From AP-15 sp963772295 (GTDB taxonomy: Bacteria > Pseudomonadota > Alphaproteobacteria > ATCC43930 > CGMCC-115725), in the NCBI GenBank assembly GCA_963772295.1, contig CAVYWO010000014.1, positions 1 through 64,000 of the forward strand: a stretch of DNA of 64,000 nt, in the 5' to 3' direction. Shown one piece after another: positions 43,050 through 51,376 of the stretch (the stretch's first letter is position 1; each line of letters begins with the position of its first letter). The notes under the pieces are model-generated. The model ran no database searches, was not told the origin of the DNA, and worked only from the letters and a program-made list of their open reading frames with translations. The translations under genes and the position numbers were made by a program.

Positions 43050-43072
43050 CCCCGGCGAAGGCCGGGGGCGAC
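43050..43072. repeat. Palindromic insertion in terL copy 1 (CCCGGC-GAAG-GCCGGG)
   Basis: CCCGGC (43051-43056) and GCCGGG (43061-43066) sit between DTANKPA and ELADFS, residues that are contiguous in related large subunits. Confidence 0.65.
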
Positions 43073-43445
43073 CGAACTCGCCGATTTCAGCGTGTGCACG
43101 AGCTGGGGCATCGCGGAAAGCACCTTTATCTGCTCGACGTCGTGCGCGAGCGCTTCGACTACCCGGAACTGAAGCGCCGAGTGAGGGACGAAGCATCGCC
43201 GCTGGCGGGCCGATGTCGTCTTGATCGAGGACAAGGCCTCGGGCACCCAGCTGATCCAGGAACTGCTCGACGAGGGATGCACGCCGCCACCCGCTATCGG
43301 CCGCAGGCCGACAAGATCATGCGGATCTATGCGCAGACCGCGATGATCGAGAACGGCTTCGTCCATCTTCCCGAAACGGCGCCGTGGCTCGCCCTCTATC
43401 TCTACGAGCTCTCATGTTTCCCCTATGGCCGGCACGACGACCAGG

Positions 43446-43473
43446 TCCCCCCGGACACCTTGTTCTGGGGGCG
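43446..43473. repeat. Palindromic insertion in terL copy 1, also present in copy 2 (50886-50913)
   Basis: CCCCGGA and TCTGGGG arms around CACCTTGT interrupt HDDQV...STAQMLDWF. The loop resembles that of the insertion at 42885. The identical insertion is present in the second terL copy, so it predates the duplication. Confidence 0.65.
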
Positions 43474-43578
43474 ACCGCGCAGATGCTCGACTGGTTCAAA
43501 GCGGCCGGGCGCGAAGACGGCATCTTCGCCTATTACCGCATGCTCGCAGAAGAGCGCCGCGGCCCGCAACGCGGCTGA

Positions 43579-43840
43579 GCGCCCGCCGACCGGCGGCGCG
43601 GCGACGCCCTGGAGTGATATCTGCCCTACGGCGCAAGTCTTCTCGCGGTCGGTCCGGGCATGCTTCCGATCGCAGGCAATCCAGAGGACTCCGGACGAGG
43701 TGTTGAAGGTGCTGGGTGCTGGCGCGACCGTCTCAGTTTTAATTTCCTTTGAATTTTTGCTGTGGGTGGATTCCGGACGTTCGGAAGCCCGTCACCTTAG
43801 CAGGATCAGCGGGGGTCGAAGGCTGCCGCCGCTCCGAAAA
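43579..43840. other. Region downstream of terL copy 1, shared with copy 2
   Basis: About 260 bases. The part at about 43650-43757 (AATCCAGAGGACTCCGGACG onward) is closely similar to about 51118-51229 after copy 2, so the duplicated unit extends past the gene. No gene is seen. Confidence 0.5.
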
Positions 43841-44704
43841 TCAAGATTTTCGCGCCTGCCTCCCCAGTAGCTTGCCCAGTTGGTCGCCGGTTTCGTTGAC
43901 CACGCGGGCATATTCGCTCATTTCTCGTTCAATCTCGGCGATCCGGTCGCCATCAGCTCTCGCAAACTCTGTGTAGGCAGCGCGCCAATCCTCGTGCTCG
44001 ACGAGTTCGAGCTCGCTTGCGACAGCGCGTGACCGATGTAACCCGAGTTGCAGTGGCGTCGTCGGCCGGGCCGTTTGAAATGCCCTTAGCTTGCTCAACC
44101 CGGCTGATCGAAGACGGTGACGCATTGCCGTTTTGTTCCGAGTCATTGTCTCCAGGATGAGCAAGTCACCGAAGGTGTTAGATGTGTCAAGGTGGTCGAC
44201 CTTACCCTCTTCCCAGACAGCAGTGGCCTGCGGATAGTAGAGACCATCGGGCATACCATATAGCTTCAAGCCCTCTTTCAATACGTACTCTTCCGGGAGC
44301 GTCGCCTTAATCTTGACGTCGAAGGCTGTGTGCCCGGTTAGTTCGAAGCCTGCACTCAGGCGATAGATTTGACAGTCGTCGATAAAAACGCCGTCTCGAC
44401 CCTTCATCGCGTCATTGATCGATTTTGAGTAATTATCTACGTCGCCATAAGCATCACTCTCCATGACCGTCTGGGCGTCGAGTTGAAGATTGATAGCCAC
44501 CTCAATCAAATTCGAGAATAGGAAGCGGTTGATCAGTTTCGCATGAACTAACTCAGTGAATGTCCGCCGCGCCGCACCTCCCGCCGAATAGGAAACAGGC
44601 CGTATATCGAACGACTGGTGCCACTCGCCTAAGAAGGGAACGCGACCAGCCTTACTGGCGGCGCGTTCTGCGGCGAGGTAGTCGAGATAGTCAGCATCTG
44701 TCAT
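43841..44704 (-). CDS. RusA-like endonuclease with C-terminal extension
   Basis: A 287-residue protein of clearly lower GC than its neighbours. The segment DVDNYSKSINDAMKGRDGVF followed by IDDCQIYRLSAGF matches the RusA Holliday-junction resolvase core (D-x-D-N, Lys, then D-D). RusA proteins are normally near 120 residues, usually prophage-encoded; here about 150 extra C-terminal residues include FGDLLILETMTRNKTAMRHR and a terminal coiled-coil-like helix. N-terminal residues 30-60 match the start of the fold loosely. Role as a resolvase is inferred; the extension is unrecognised. Confidence 0.6.
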   Translation of the reverse strand: MTDADYLDYLAAERAASKAGRVPFLGEWHQSFDIRPVSYSAGGAARRTFTELVHAKLINRFLFSNLIEVAINLQLDAQTVMESDAYGDVDNYSKSINDAMKGRDGVFIDDCQIYRLSAGFELTGHTAFDVKIKATLPEEYVLKEGLKLYGMPDGLYYPQATAVWEEGKVDHLDTSNTFGDLLILETMTRNKTAMRHRLRSAGLSKLRAFQTARPTTPLQLGLHRSRAVASELELVEHEDWRAAYTEFARADGDRIAEIEREMSEYARVVNETGDQLGKLLGRQARKS

Positions 44705-44934
44705 GACGGGTTCAGTCTGGTGGGTCGGTTTTCAATTCTACCCGATCAATCGGGAAAAGCCATTTACGCAAAATGTACGGCTGAGCCGTTGTCCTTCCCA
44801 AAGAGGGATGGTCCGGCCGTCGCACTGAACCGACTTGCGCAATTTCGAGCCCGCCTTCCGACCACCCGCTCTCATGTATCTACGGTATTCACACATCTGG
44901 CTAGATTTAGGGTCACTTTGCGCTCACGCTTCTA

Positions 44935-46139
44935 GTGTTATGATGCACAAATAACTATACACATGTCACGCTGCCTTCTTTCGCGTACGACGCACGGTGC
45001 AGCCGGGCTGAATCTCTTCCAGCCGCCGCCGACAGCGCTCGATCTTGGCGAGGATATCTTCGGCTTGCGCCCGCCAGATAAAGGGCTTGGGATCGCGATT
45101 CCAAGCCGCAATGAAGTCCTCGATCGCGGCCACCAAGTCCGGGACACTGGCAAAGCTGCCACGGCGCACGGCTTTGCCGGTCAGATCGCCGAACCAGCGT
45201 TCCACCAAATTCAGCCAGCTGGAGCTGGTCGGAATGAAGTGTACCGTGAAGCGCGGATGGCGCTTCAACCAGCGTTGGACCTGTGCGGTTTTGTGTGTGC
45301 CGTAGTTGTCCAACACCAGATGCAAATCCAACTCCGGCGCGTACTCGGCATCGATCTGGCGCAGAAAGCGCAAGAACTCCTGATGCCGATGGCGCGGAAA
45401 ACACCGCCCGCTGACCGTTCCGGCCGCCACGTTCAGCGCGGCAAAAAGTGTCGTGGTGCCATGGCGCACATAGTCGTGCGTCCAGGTGCCGCAACGTCCC
45501 CGCTTCATCGGCAGCCCAGGCTGCGTGCGATCCAAGGCCTGGATCTGACTTTTTTCATCCACGCACAGCACCACCGCGTTCTGCGGCGGATGCAAGTACA
45601 CGCCCACCACATCCAGCAGCTTCGGCACGAATTGCGGGTCGCGCGAGAGTTTGAACGTCTCCTGCCGGTGCGGCTGCAAGCCGTGCTCCTGCCAGATGCG
45701 GCACACCGTGCTCGCGTCCACGCCTTGGGCCCTGGCCATCGCCCGAGTGCTCCAGTGCGTCTGCCCAGGCGGTTTGCTGCTCAGCGTGGCCTTCACAATG
45801 CGTTCGGCCAGGCCCGGCTGGGGTTTGCGTCCGCGTCCTTCGGCCACCGCCCACAAGCTCTGCGCCCCCGCGGCGACGAAGCGCTCCCGCCACAGCCGAC
45901 AGGTGTGCCAATTCAATCCAAGCTCCTGCGCAATTGCCACGTCGGCGTATCCCTCATGCGCCAGCAAAACAATCCGGCAGCGCTTCACCACCTGCTGCGG
46001 CGTGCCATGCGCCCGAACCCATCCTTGCAGCAGTTCCTGCTGTTCGGCTCTCAGCTCCAGAGTGGCTACCCAATTCCTGCTCACCGCTGAGTAGGCCACA
46101 AGGCGAGCCAAATGTCTAGTTATTTCGGCAGCAATACAC
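44935..46139 (-). mobile_element. IS630-family insertion sequence, complete
   Basis: A 1205-bp element. The left end (GTGTTATGATGCACAAATAA) and the right end read inward (GTGTATTGCTGCCGAAATAA) form imperfect inverted repeats of about 28 bases, both continuing CTA.ACA. TA dinucleotides flank it at 44933-44934 and 46140-46141, the target duplication expected for IS630/Tc1-type elements. One intact transposase gene fills it. It lies beside the RusA-like gene and could still be mobile. Confidence 0.88.
44966..46111 (-). CDS. IS630-family transposase
   Basis: A 381-residue DDE transposase. The N-terminal half has two helix-turn-helix segments (ADVAIAQELGLNWHTCRLWR and TRAMARAQGVDASTVCRIWQ). The catalytic triad is visible: Asp in VVLCVDEKSQIQAL, Asp in LHLVLDNYGTHK, and Glu in SSSWLNLVERWFGDLTGKAV. 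Full length, no frameshift, flanked by inverted repeats within 31 bases of each end. Confidence 0.95.
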   Translation of the reverse strand: MARLVAYSAVSRNWVATLELRAEQQELLQGWVRAHGTPQQVVKRCRIVLLAHEGYADVAIAQELGLNWHTCRLWRERFVAAGAQSLWAVAEGRGRKPQPGLAERIVKATLSSKPPGQTHWSTRAMARAQGVDASTVCRIWQEHGLQPHRQETFKLSRDPQFVPKLLDVVGVYLHPPQNAVVLCVDEKSQIQALDRTQPGLPMKRGRCGTWTHDYVRHGTTTLFAALNVAAGTVSGRCFPRHRHQEFLRFLRQIDAEYAPELDLHLVLDNYGTHKTAQVQRWLKRHPRFTVHFIPTSSSWLNLVERWFGDLTGKAVRRGSFASVPDLVAAIEDFIAAWNRDPKPFIWRAQAEDILAKIERCRRRLEEIQPGCTVRRTRKKAA

Positions 46140-46202
46140 TAGGTGCTGGACGGGGGATGAGTGAGGGGTTGCCGCACGATCAATTAACTTGATGGAGCAT
46201 CG

Positions 46203-46367
46203 TCATCGAAGCGCCCGTATGGTTATGCCTGCGGCTACTACCATCATAAGGGCCGCCACCACACAGGCAGGCACGTCCCGCAGTGGCCAAGCAAGGGCAA
46301 GGATCGTACCCGCGACCAGCGCCAACGGAACGGCAGGGTGGTCCAGTAGCCAAAAATAGCGGTTCAT
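46203..46367 (-). CDS. Small membrane protein (54 residues)
   Basis: It begins MNRYFWLLDHPAVPLALVAG and forms two hydrophobic helices (AVPLALVAGTILALAW and ACVVAALMMVVAAGITI) with a short loop. A frame starting 10 codons upstream exists, but the MNRYF start follows GGGAGG-like sequence. Family not recognised. It is the only plausible gene between the IS630 copy and the MFS gene. Confidence 0.45.
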   Translation of the reverse strand: MNRYFWLLDHPAVPLALVAGTILALAWPLRDVPACVVAALMMVVAAGITIRALR

Positions 46368-46399
46368 TTTTCCCTCCGTCGCCTCGTCCTGAGGCATTT

Positions 46400-46652
46400 A
46401 TCGGGGAAACACTCTCCAATAACCGCGATATAACTCTGCGATTTTCTCACAGTGTTTTTCCGATTTTTAAATACCATCAAACAAATGGTGATGAAATGCC
46501 GGATAGCAAGCCGATATTTTGGTATTAGAAAGTTTCGACGCACCTCCTTGGCCGGCGGTCAGCACTGCGCCCTCCGCTCATCTGCTCCCCAACGCGGGAG
46601 CCATGGCCGCTTTGGGTCGAGGGCTGCCCTTCAGCGCTCTCGATTCCTTCGG
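46400..46652. other. AT-richer intergenic region
   Basis: About 250 bases, AT-rich around 46420-46530. It contains a 10-codon frame (46496-46528, MPDSKPIFWY) of no known family. Otherwise nothing is seen. The AT-rich patch may hold a promoter. Confidence 0.3.
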
Positions 46653-47969
46653 TTATCCGGCCGCTGCCCCCACGGCCTCCGGCACGCGCTTTGGCGCCGG
46701 CGTCTCGCGCACCCCGACCGCCGAGACCATCGCGGCCAGCGCCCCAAAGCCGGCCAGCGCATAGAGCCCGCCGGTGAAATTCCCGGTGTAGTCCTTGAGC
46801 CAACCGACGATCGGCGGCGAGACGCTGCCGCCGAGGATGCCGATCGAGTTGACCCAGGCGATGCCGGTCGCCAATGCCGGCCCGGTCAGGAAGACCGACG
46901 GCAGCGGGAACAGATGCGCATTCGATGCGTATAGCCCGACCGTGATCATCGACAGACCGACGATCGACCAAATGGAGGTGCCGAGCACACCGGCAAGAAT
47001 GCATCCCAGTGCCATCACCGAGCAGGAAGCGGTCAGGTTCCAGCGCCGTTCATTGTTCTTGTCGGAATAACGGCCCCAGATCAGCATGCCGATTGTCCCC
47101 GCCGCATAGGGGATGACGGTGGTGAAGCCGGTCTGCATGTTGGTCAGACCGAGCCCCTTGATGATCTGTGCGACAAAGACGGCGAGGCCGACGCTGACCC
47201 CCGCCTGGCCGAAATGGATCGCAGCGAGCGCCAGCACGCGCCAATTGACGAGCGTCTGCAACACCGAAAAGCTCCGATGCTGGGAGAGCGTCGTCTTTTC
47301 TTTCTGCATTTCGCTCTCGAGCCACGCCTTCTCGTCGGCGGCAAGCCAACTCGCCTTGGCCGGCCGATCGGTCAGGTAGAATAAGCAGATCACCCCGAAG
47401 ACCACCGCCGGGGCCGCCTCGCCGAGGAACAGCCACCGCCAGCCGGCAAGACCAAGGACGCCATCGAGTTCGAGGAACCCGGTCGAGACCGGTGCGCCGA
47501 GCCCGATCGATACCGGGATCGCGGCCATGAAGCCGGCGACGATGCGCGCGCGATGCAGCGGCGGGAACCAATAGGTGAAATAGAGGATCATGCCAGGGAA
47601 GAAGCCCGCTTCGGCGAGCCCCAGCGAAAACCGCAGAACGATGAAGCTGATCGGCCCCTGCGTGAAGACGAATGCGGCCGAAACCAGGCCCCAGCTGATC
47701 ATGATGCGGCCAATCCAGAGGCGCGCTCCGACCTTCTCGAGGATCAGATTGCTCGGCACCTCGAGAATGAAATAACCCCAGAAAAAGGCACCGGCACCGA
47801 GCCCGAAGACATACGAGCTGAGCCCGAGATCCTTGTTCATGGTCAGCGCGGCAAACCCGATATTCACACGATCGAGATAGCAGATGAAATAAAGCACGAA
47901 GCAAAACGGCAATAGCCGCAGATAGACCTTGGCCATGGTCCGCCGTTCGATCGCCGATACCGATTGCAT
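46653..47969 (-). CDS. MFS transporter, anion:cation symporter (ACS) type
   Basis: A 438-residue permease with 12 predicted transmembrane helices. The ATG at 47969 follows a strong GGGAGGAGA site and gives MQSVSAIERRTMAKVYLRLL; an upstream start in the same frame adds non-membrane sequence. Family marks include FCFVLYFICYLDRVNIGFAA, the DxxxR-type loop, and SLGLAEAGFFPGMILYFTYW. ACS members import tartrate, phthalate, glucarate or similar organic anions with protons. No catabolic partner gene adjoins it, so the substrate is open. Confidence 0.9.
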   Translation of the reverse strand: MQSVSAIERRTMAKVYLRLLPFCFVLYFICYLDRVNIGFAALTMNKDLGLSSYVFGLGAGAFFWGYFILEVPSNLILEKVGARLWIGRIMISWGLVSAAFVFTQGPISFIVLRFSLGLAEAGFFPGMILYFTYWFPPLHRARIVAGFMAAIPVSIGLGAPVSTGFLELDGVLGLAGWRWLFLGEAAPAVVFGVICLFYLTDRPAKASWLAADEKAWLESEMQKEKTTLSQHRSFSVLQTLVNWRVLALAAIHFGQAGVSVGLAVFVAQIIKGLGLTNMQTGFTTVIPYAAGTIGMLIWGRYSDKNNERRWNLTASCSVMALGCILAGVLGTSIWSIVGLSMITVGLYASNAHLFPLPSVFLTGPALATGIAWVNSIGILGGSVSPPIVGWLKDYTGNFTGGLYALAGFGALAAMVSAVGVRETPAPKRVPEAVGAAAG

Positions 47970-48389
47970 AACGCGCGTCTCCTCCCGCGCCGCCGTTGCG
48001 GCGTGTTCCGCCGACACGTTTGGTCGATCGCGAGCGTTGTCGGGCCGATCACCGAGCCTGACGTTCCCGCTCACCGCGCATTCTAGCCGAGCGAGGCAAA
48101 AAGCCCAGCGCAATTTCGACGACAAACTGCGATAATCGCGGGTTGGCGGCATCCCCGGACGGACCCGAATGCTCTCAGCGAATGGCGCTAACTCGGCGCG
48201 CCAGCGTCACGGGCTCTTATGACCGCGCTTGGCAGACCGGTGTGCTGGTCGGCCTCACAGCTGGCATCGTCCGGATCTTTGCGGGCGGCCCGACCCGCAG
48301 GTTGGACGCTCCCCCGGCTCGTCCGCGGCAGCTTCTCGCCCCACCTCGCCATCTGGCGCGCGGTATTTCGCTACGGCCGGCAGGCGTCC

Positions 48390-48612
48390 TGGCTGACGAT
48401 CGGTATCGCTTCGACCGCCGACGTTCTCATAGATGTGGATCTGCCTGACGAGTGGCCGCGCCTTACGGTCAACGTCGAGCCACAGGCGAAGCATCAGCCG
48501 CTTCTTGTCGGGCTCCTCCCGGTCGTCAAATCACCGTATAATTGTTGAGGAAGCTCGCCTTCCCGGGATCGAGCCGTTTGTTCTGGGGCAGCTTGCTGAC
48601 CGCTTTCCGGGG
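48390..48612 (-). pseudogene. TauD/TfdA-type dioxygenase, C-terminal remnant
   Basis: The minus strand encodes LDPGKASFLNNYTVI, then after a small loss and shift EEPDKKRLMLRLWLDVDRK and RPLVRQIHIYENVGG. PGD..FLNNYTVLH...F.D..DP..KR.MLRLWL is the C-terminal signature of Fe(II)/2-oxoglutarate dioxygenases of the TauD class. The Fe-binding His is lost in the gap. The rest of the gene is missing. Assigned from pattern alone. Confidence 0.45.
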
Positions 48613-48739
48613 AGCGAAAGAAAAAGCCGGACGGAAAATCACGCGCAATTGCCCGGGAATTCAGAGAATGTCGGTTTGGGGGCGTCTAGGATTTCGCCTT
48701 GGCCGCCATTCGCTTGGTCACCAGGGCAGCCTCAATGTA

Positions 48740-49069
48740 ATGGACCCAACTATGAGAATAATGCTGTCAGCTTTCGCGGGTGCTTTCCTCATAACGACCA
48801 CAAGCCAAGCCCAAGAGCCGCGGGTCCAGCGCGGACGCACGTTCGCCCAGACCCATTGCGGATCATGTCATGCAATTGGCCATGTTGGAGAAAGTCCGCT
48901 GCGGATTGCACCGCCATTCCGCACGCTCCACCTCCGCTATCCGGTTGAGGATCTCGCGGAGTCGCTCGCCGAGGAAATCATGACCGCGCACCGCGCTATG
49001 CCCCAGTTTCAACTGGACAGCGGTCAGATTGCCGACCTGATTGCGTATCTCAAGTCCCTAGAACCTTGA
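48740..49069 (+). CDS. Monohaem c-type cytochrome
   Basis: A 109-residue secreted cytochrome. The N-terminus (MRIMLSAFAGAFLITTTSQA from 48752) is a signal peptide with likely cleavage before QEPRVQRG. The haem site is CGSCH, in FAQTHCGSCHAIGHVG, and a distal Met is available in HRAMPQFQL. The C-terminal helix is IADLIAYLKSLEP. It would carry electrons in the periplasm. A start at 48740 or 48752 is equally possible. It is an isolated gene among remnants. Confidence 0.82.
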   Translation: MDPTMRIMLSAFAGAFLITTTSQAQEPRVQRGRTFAQTHCGSCHAIGHVGESPLRIAPPFRTLHLRYPVEDLAESLAEEIMTAHRAMPQFQLDSGQIADLIAYLKSLEP

Positions 49070-49236
49070 TCTTGTGCCTGGATTGGCACCGGGCTTAGAC
49101 CGACATGCGCGTAGCGCGGTCGACCACGTGTTCGACCTGTAAAAGATGTGGCTCACGATATCAGCCGCCTCGCTCCGGATGGAGCCAGACTGGCAGGGTG
49201 AGCTATAAGAGGCCGCCGCAGCGGAGGTCCAATTCG

Positions 49237-49358
49237 ATGAAGCTCTACATCACGGCAGGCCCGCCCTGTGCGCGCGTCGCCCGAATTGTCATTATCGAGA
49301 AGGGGCTAGAGGATCGGATCGAGATCGTGCCGGCCCAAACACGGCTGACGCCGACGCA
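49237..49358 (+). pseudogene. Glutathione S-transferase, N-terminal stub
   Basis: An ATG preceded by GGAGG opens MKLYITAGPPCARVARIVII followed by EKGLEDRIEIVPAQTRLTPT, the thioredoxin-fold start of GSTs. At about 49360 the sequence switches to the terminase large subunit (GTAARRF), so the gene was cut by arrival of terL copy 2. Confidence 0.65.
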
Positions 49359-49497
49359 GTTACGCGGCACTGCTGCGCGTCGATTTCGCGCGCTTTGCGC
49401 AAGCTCTCTCTCTCAGGCTCAGGCCTGTTTCGCCGAGCTTTATCCGCAGACCGCGTTCGCGCCCGGCTGGCATATCGAGCTGATCGCGGCGATCCCC

Positions 49498-49595
49498 GGA
49501 ACGGCCCGCAAGAGCTTGCCCCGGCCCCCGGGTCCGGCCTTCGGCCGGCCCGAGGACAGGCTCCGGCCGGGGGCCGGCCGTCCGGGGAGGCGGCG
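49498..49595. repeat. Composite nested hairpin inserted in terL copy 2
   Basis: Outer arms CCCCGGAACGGCC and GGCCGTCCGGGG pair with a single bulge. A middle pair CCGGCCCCCGG / CCGGGGGCCGG is perfect, and an inner CCGGCC-TTC-GGCCGG closes the centre. It replaces three codons between HIELIAA and AVRRRE. Confidence 0.75.
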
Positions 49596-50009
49596 GTGCG
49601 CCGCCGCGAGATCCGCCGGCTGATCATCAACCTGCCGCCGCGCCATGCGAAGTCGCTCTCAGCCTCGGTCGCGTTTGCGGCCTGGTGTCTCGGGCACGAG
49701 CCGAGCCTGCAGCTCCTGTGCGCCTCCTATGCCCAGGAGCTCGCCGGCAAATTGTCGCGCGATTGCCGGCGCATCGTCATGAGCCAATGGTACCGGCGGG
49801 TGTTCCCGACCCGGCTCTCGGCGGCCCGGCAGGCGATGGCGGAGTTCGAGACGACGGCGCAGGGCTGCCGGCTCGCGACCTCGGTCGGCGGCGTGCTGAC
49901 CGGGCGCGGCGCCGACCTGATCGTCATCGACGACCCTTTGAAACCCGAGGAGGCGTTGTCGCAGGTCCAGCGCCGGGCGGCAGCGGATCATCAGGCGACG
50001 GTCGCGGTG

Positions 50010-50311
50010 AACCCTGATGCGTCACGTTTTTGCGGCGCGCCCGGGTAGCGCCGGGCCCTCACCGCATGCGCCAGCCGCCCCCGGCGGCTCGTCTGGTAGC
50101 GCCGTCCGGCGGCACTTTGGGTCCGGCGGCGGGCACGACGCGCGCACTCGCCGGCGCAATAGATCTGGCCACGGTCGCAACGGCCGCAGATCAGCGCCTG
50201 GGTGCGACAGCCCGCGCACACAAACAGCCGGGCTGACCGGGCCTCGCCATGGCCCGATCGGCAAACCTCCCGTGGACGAACGCCTCGATTGCCGGAATAC
50301 TGGCTCGGCAT
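50010..50311 (-). pseudogene. Zinc-ribbon-like mobile-element accessory protein, frameshifted
   Basis: The minus strand encodes LFVCAGCRTQALICGRCDRG, then QIYCAGECARRARRRTQSAA and YQTSRRGRLAHAVRARRY, with CxxC...CxxC...C spacing like a zinc ribbon. A one-base shift near 50045 would give RRKNVTHQGSPRPSPDDPLP, the ending I associate with small proteins found next to insertion sequences. The partner transposase is absent. It lies within the DNA that replaced the middle of terL copy 2. Confidence 0.4.
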
Positions 50312-51376
50312 GCGTGCCCAGCACGGTGTGGGGCACGGCGTCGAGCAAAACCGCCAAGTTTAGGATCGGCGCCGTGCTTGCCCTCGATACCGGCAAGCTC
50401 TTACCCCGCTCTCTCCGGCCGCGTCAGCCCGCGTCCAGGCGACACCCGGCAGTCAAATCAGCAGACCCAGGACAGTCGCCAAAATCGTCCGCCGCCGCAT
50501 TTAACGCGCCGGATTTACGCGGATTCAGACCGCCATCGACAGCTGGGGCATCGCGGAAAGCACCTCTATCTCATCGACGTCGTGCGCGAGCGCTTCGACT
50601 ACCCGGAACTGAAGCGCCGAGTGAGGGACGAAGCATCGCCGCTGGCGGGCCGATGTCGTCTTGATCGAGGACAAGGCCTCGGGCACCCAGCTGATCCAGG
50701 AACTGCTCGACGAGGGATGCACGCCGCCACCCGCTATCGGCCGCAGGCCGACAAGATCATGCGGATCTATGCGCAGACCGCGATGATCGAGAACGGCTTC
50801 GTCCATCTTCCCGAAACGGCGCCGTGGCTCGCCCTCTATCTCTACGAGCTCTCATGTTTCCCCTATGGCCGGCACGACGACCAGGTCCCCCCGGACACCT
50901 TGTTCTGGGGGCGACCGCGCAGATGCTCGACTGGTTCAAAGCGGCCGGGCGCGAAGACGGCATCTTCGCCTATTACCGCATGCTCGCCGAAGAGCGCCGC
51001 GGCCAAAAACGAGGCTGAGCGCCCGCCGAGGGGTGCGGCCCTGGCGTTGTGGATGCCCTTCAGCGCGAATGCCCGAGGGCCGCCCGGCCGACCATCTCCT
51101 CCTTGTTGTCGGTCTCGTTCCGGGCGTGCTTCCGACCGCGGGCAATCCGGCAATCCAGAGGGCTCCGGACGAGGTGTGGAAGGTGCTGGGTGTTGGCGCG
51201 AGCGTCTCAGTTTGGATTTCCTTTGAATTTCAGCCAAGCTCTGGGTCCGGCTCGAGCGTAATCCGGCGGTTATGCTGAGGATCTCTCCGGCGAATCGCCA
51301 AGGCGGGCAGCCGGAACGGCTCAAGTGTTCGTCATCCTGTTGCTGGAACCCGCTTTGACCCGTGCGATATCGCCGA

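Larger units (their letters stand above)
42010..43578 (+). pseudogene. Phage terminase large subunit, copy 1, broken by small palindromic insertions
   Basis: TerL packages phage DNA using an ATPase and a nuclease domain. The ATPase part is readable: FAPGWHIELVAAQLAAVRRR, LIINLPPRHAKSLLASVAFP (Walker A-like), GADLIVIDDPLKPEEALS (Walker B). After VIMHRLH at 42654 an inserted palindrome changes the frame, and later pieces (DLSGHVLAQEAWERLALPAL, GQYQQAPAPLGGGLVKPAWF, RYRPQADKIMRIYAQTAMIE, FPYGRHDDQV) lie in different frames separated by further inserts at about 42885-42908, 43050-43072, 43168-43185 and 43446-43473. No functional protein can result. Confidence 0.85.
49360..51018 (+). pseudogene. 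Phage terminase large subunit, copy 2, broken and interrupted
   Basis: A second, direct copy of the terL at 42010-43578. The N-terminal part (FAPGWHIELIAA) is interrupted by a 100-base composite hairpin (49498-49595), resumes at AVRRREIRRLIINLPPRHAK and runs to GADLIVIDDPLKPEEALSQV. From about 49985 to 50538 it is replaced by unrelated DNA including a zinc-ribbon frame. From 50541 to 51018 it is almost identical to 43103-43580, sharing the same palindromic scars. A 20-base insertion (about 49408-49428, TCTCTCTCTCAGGCTCAGGC) is unique to this copy. Confidence 0.85.

Noticed and set aside
46496..46528. Ten-codon frame MPDSKPIFWY considered as a PqqA-like precursor peptide
   Set aside because: It lacks the Glu-x-x-x-Tyr pair of PqqA, and no pqqBCDE genes are near.
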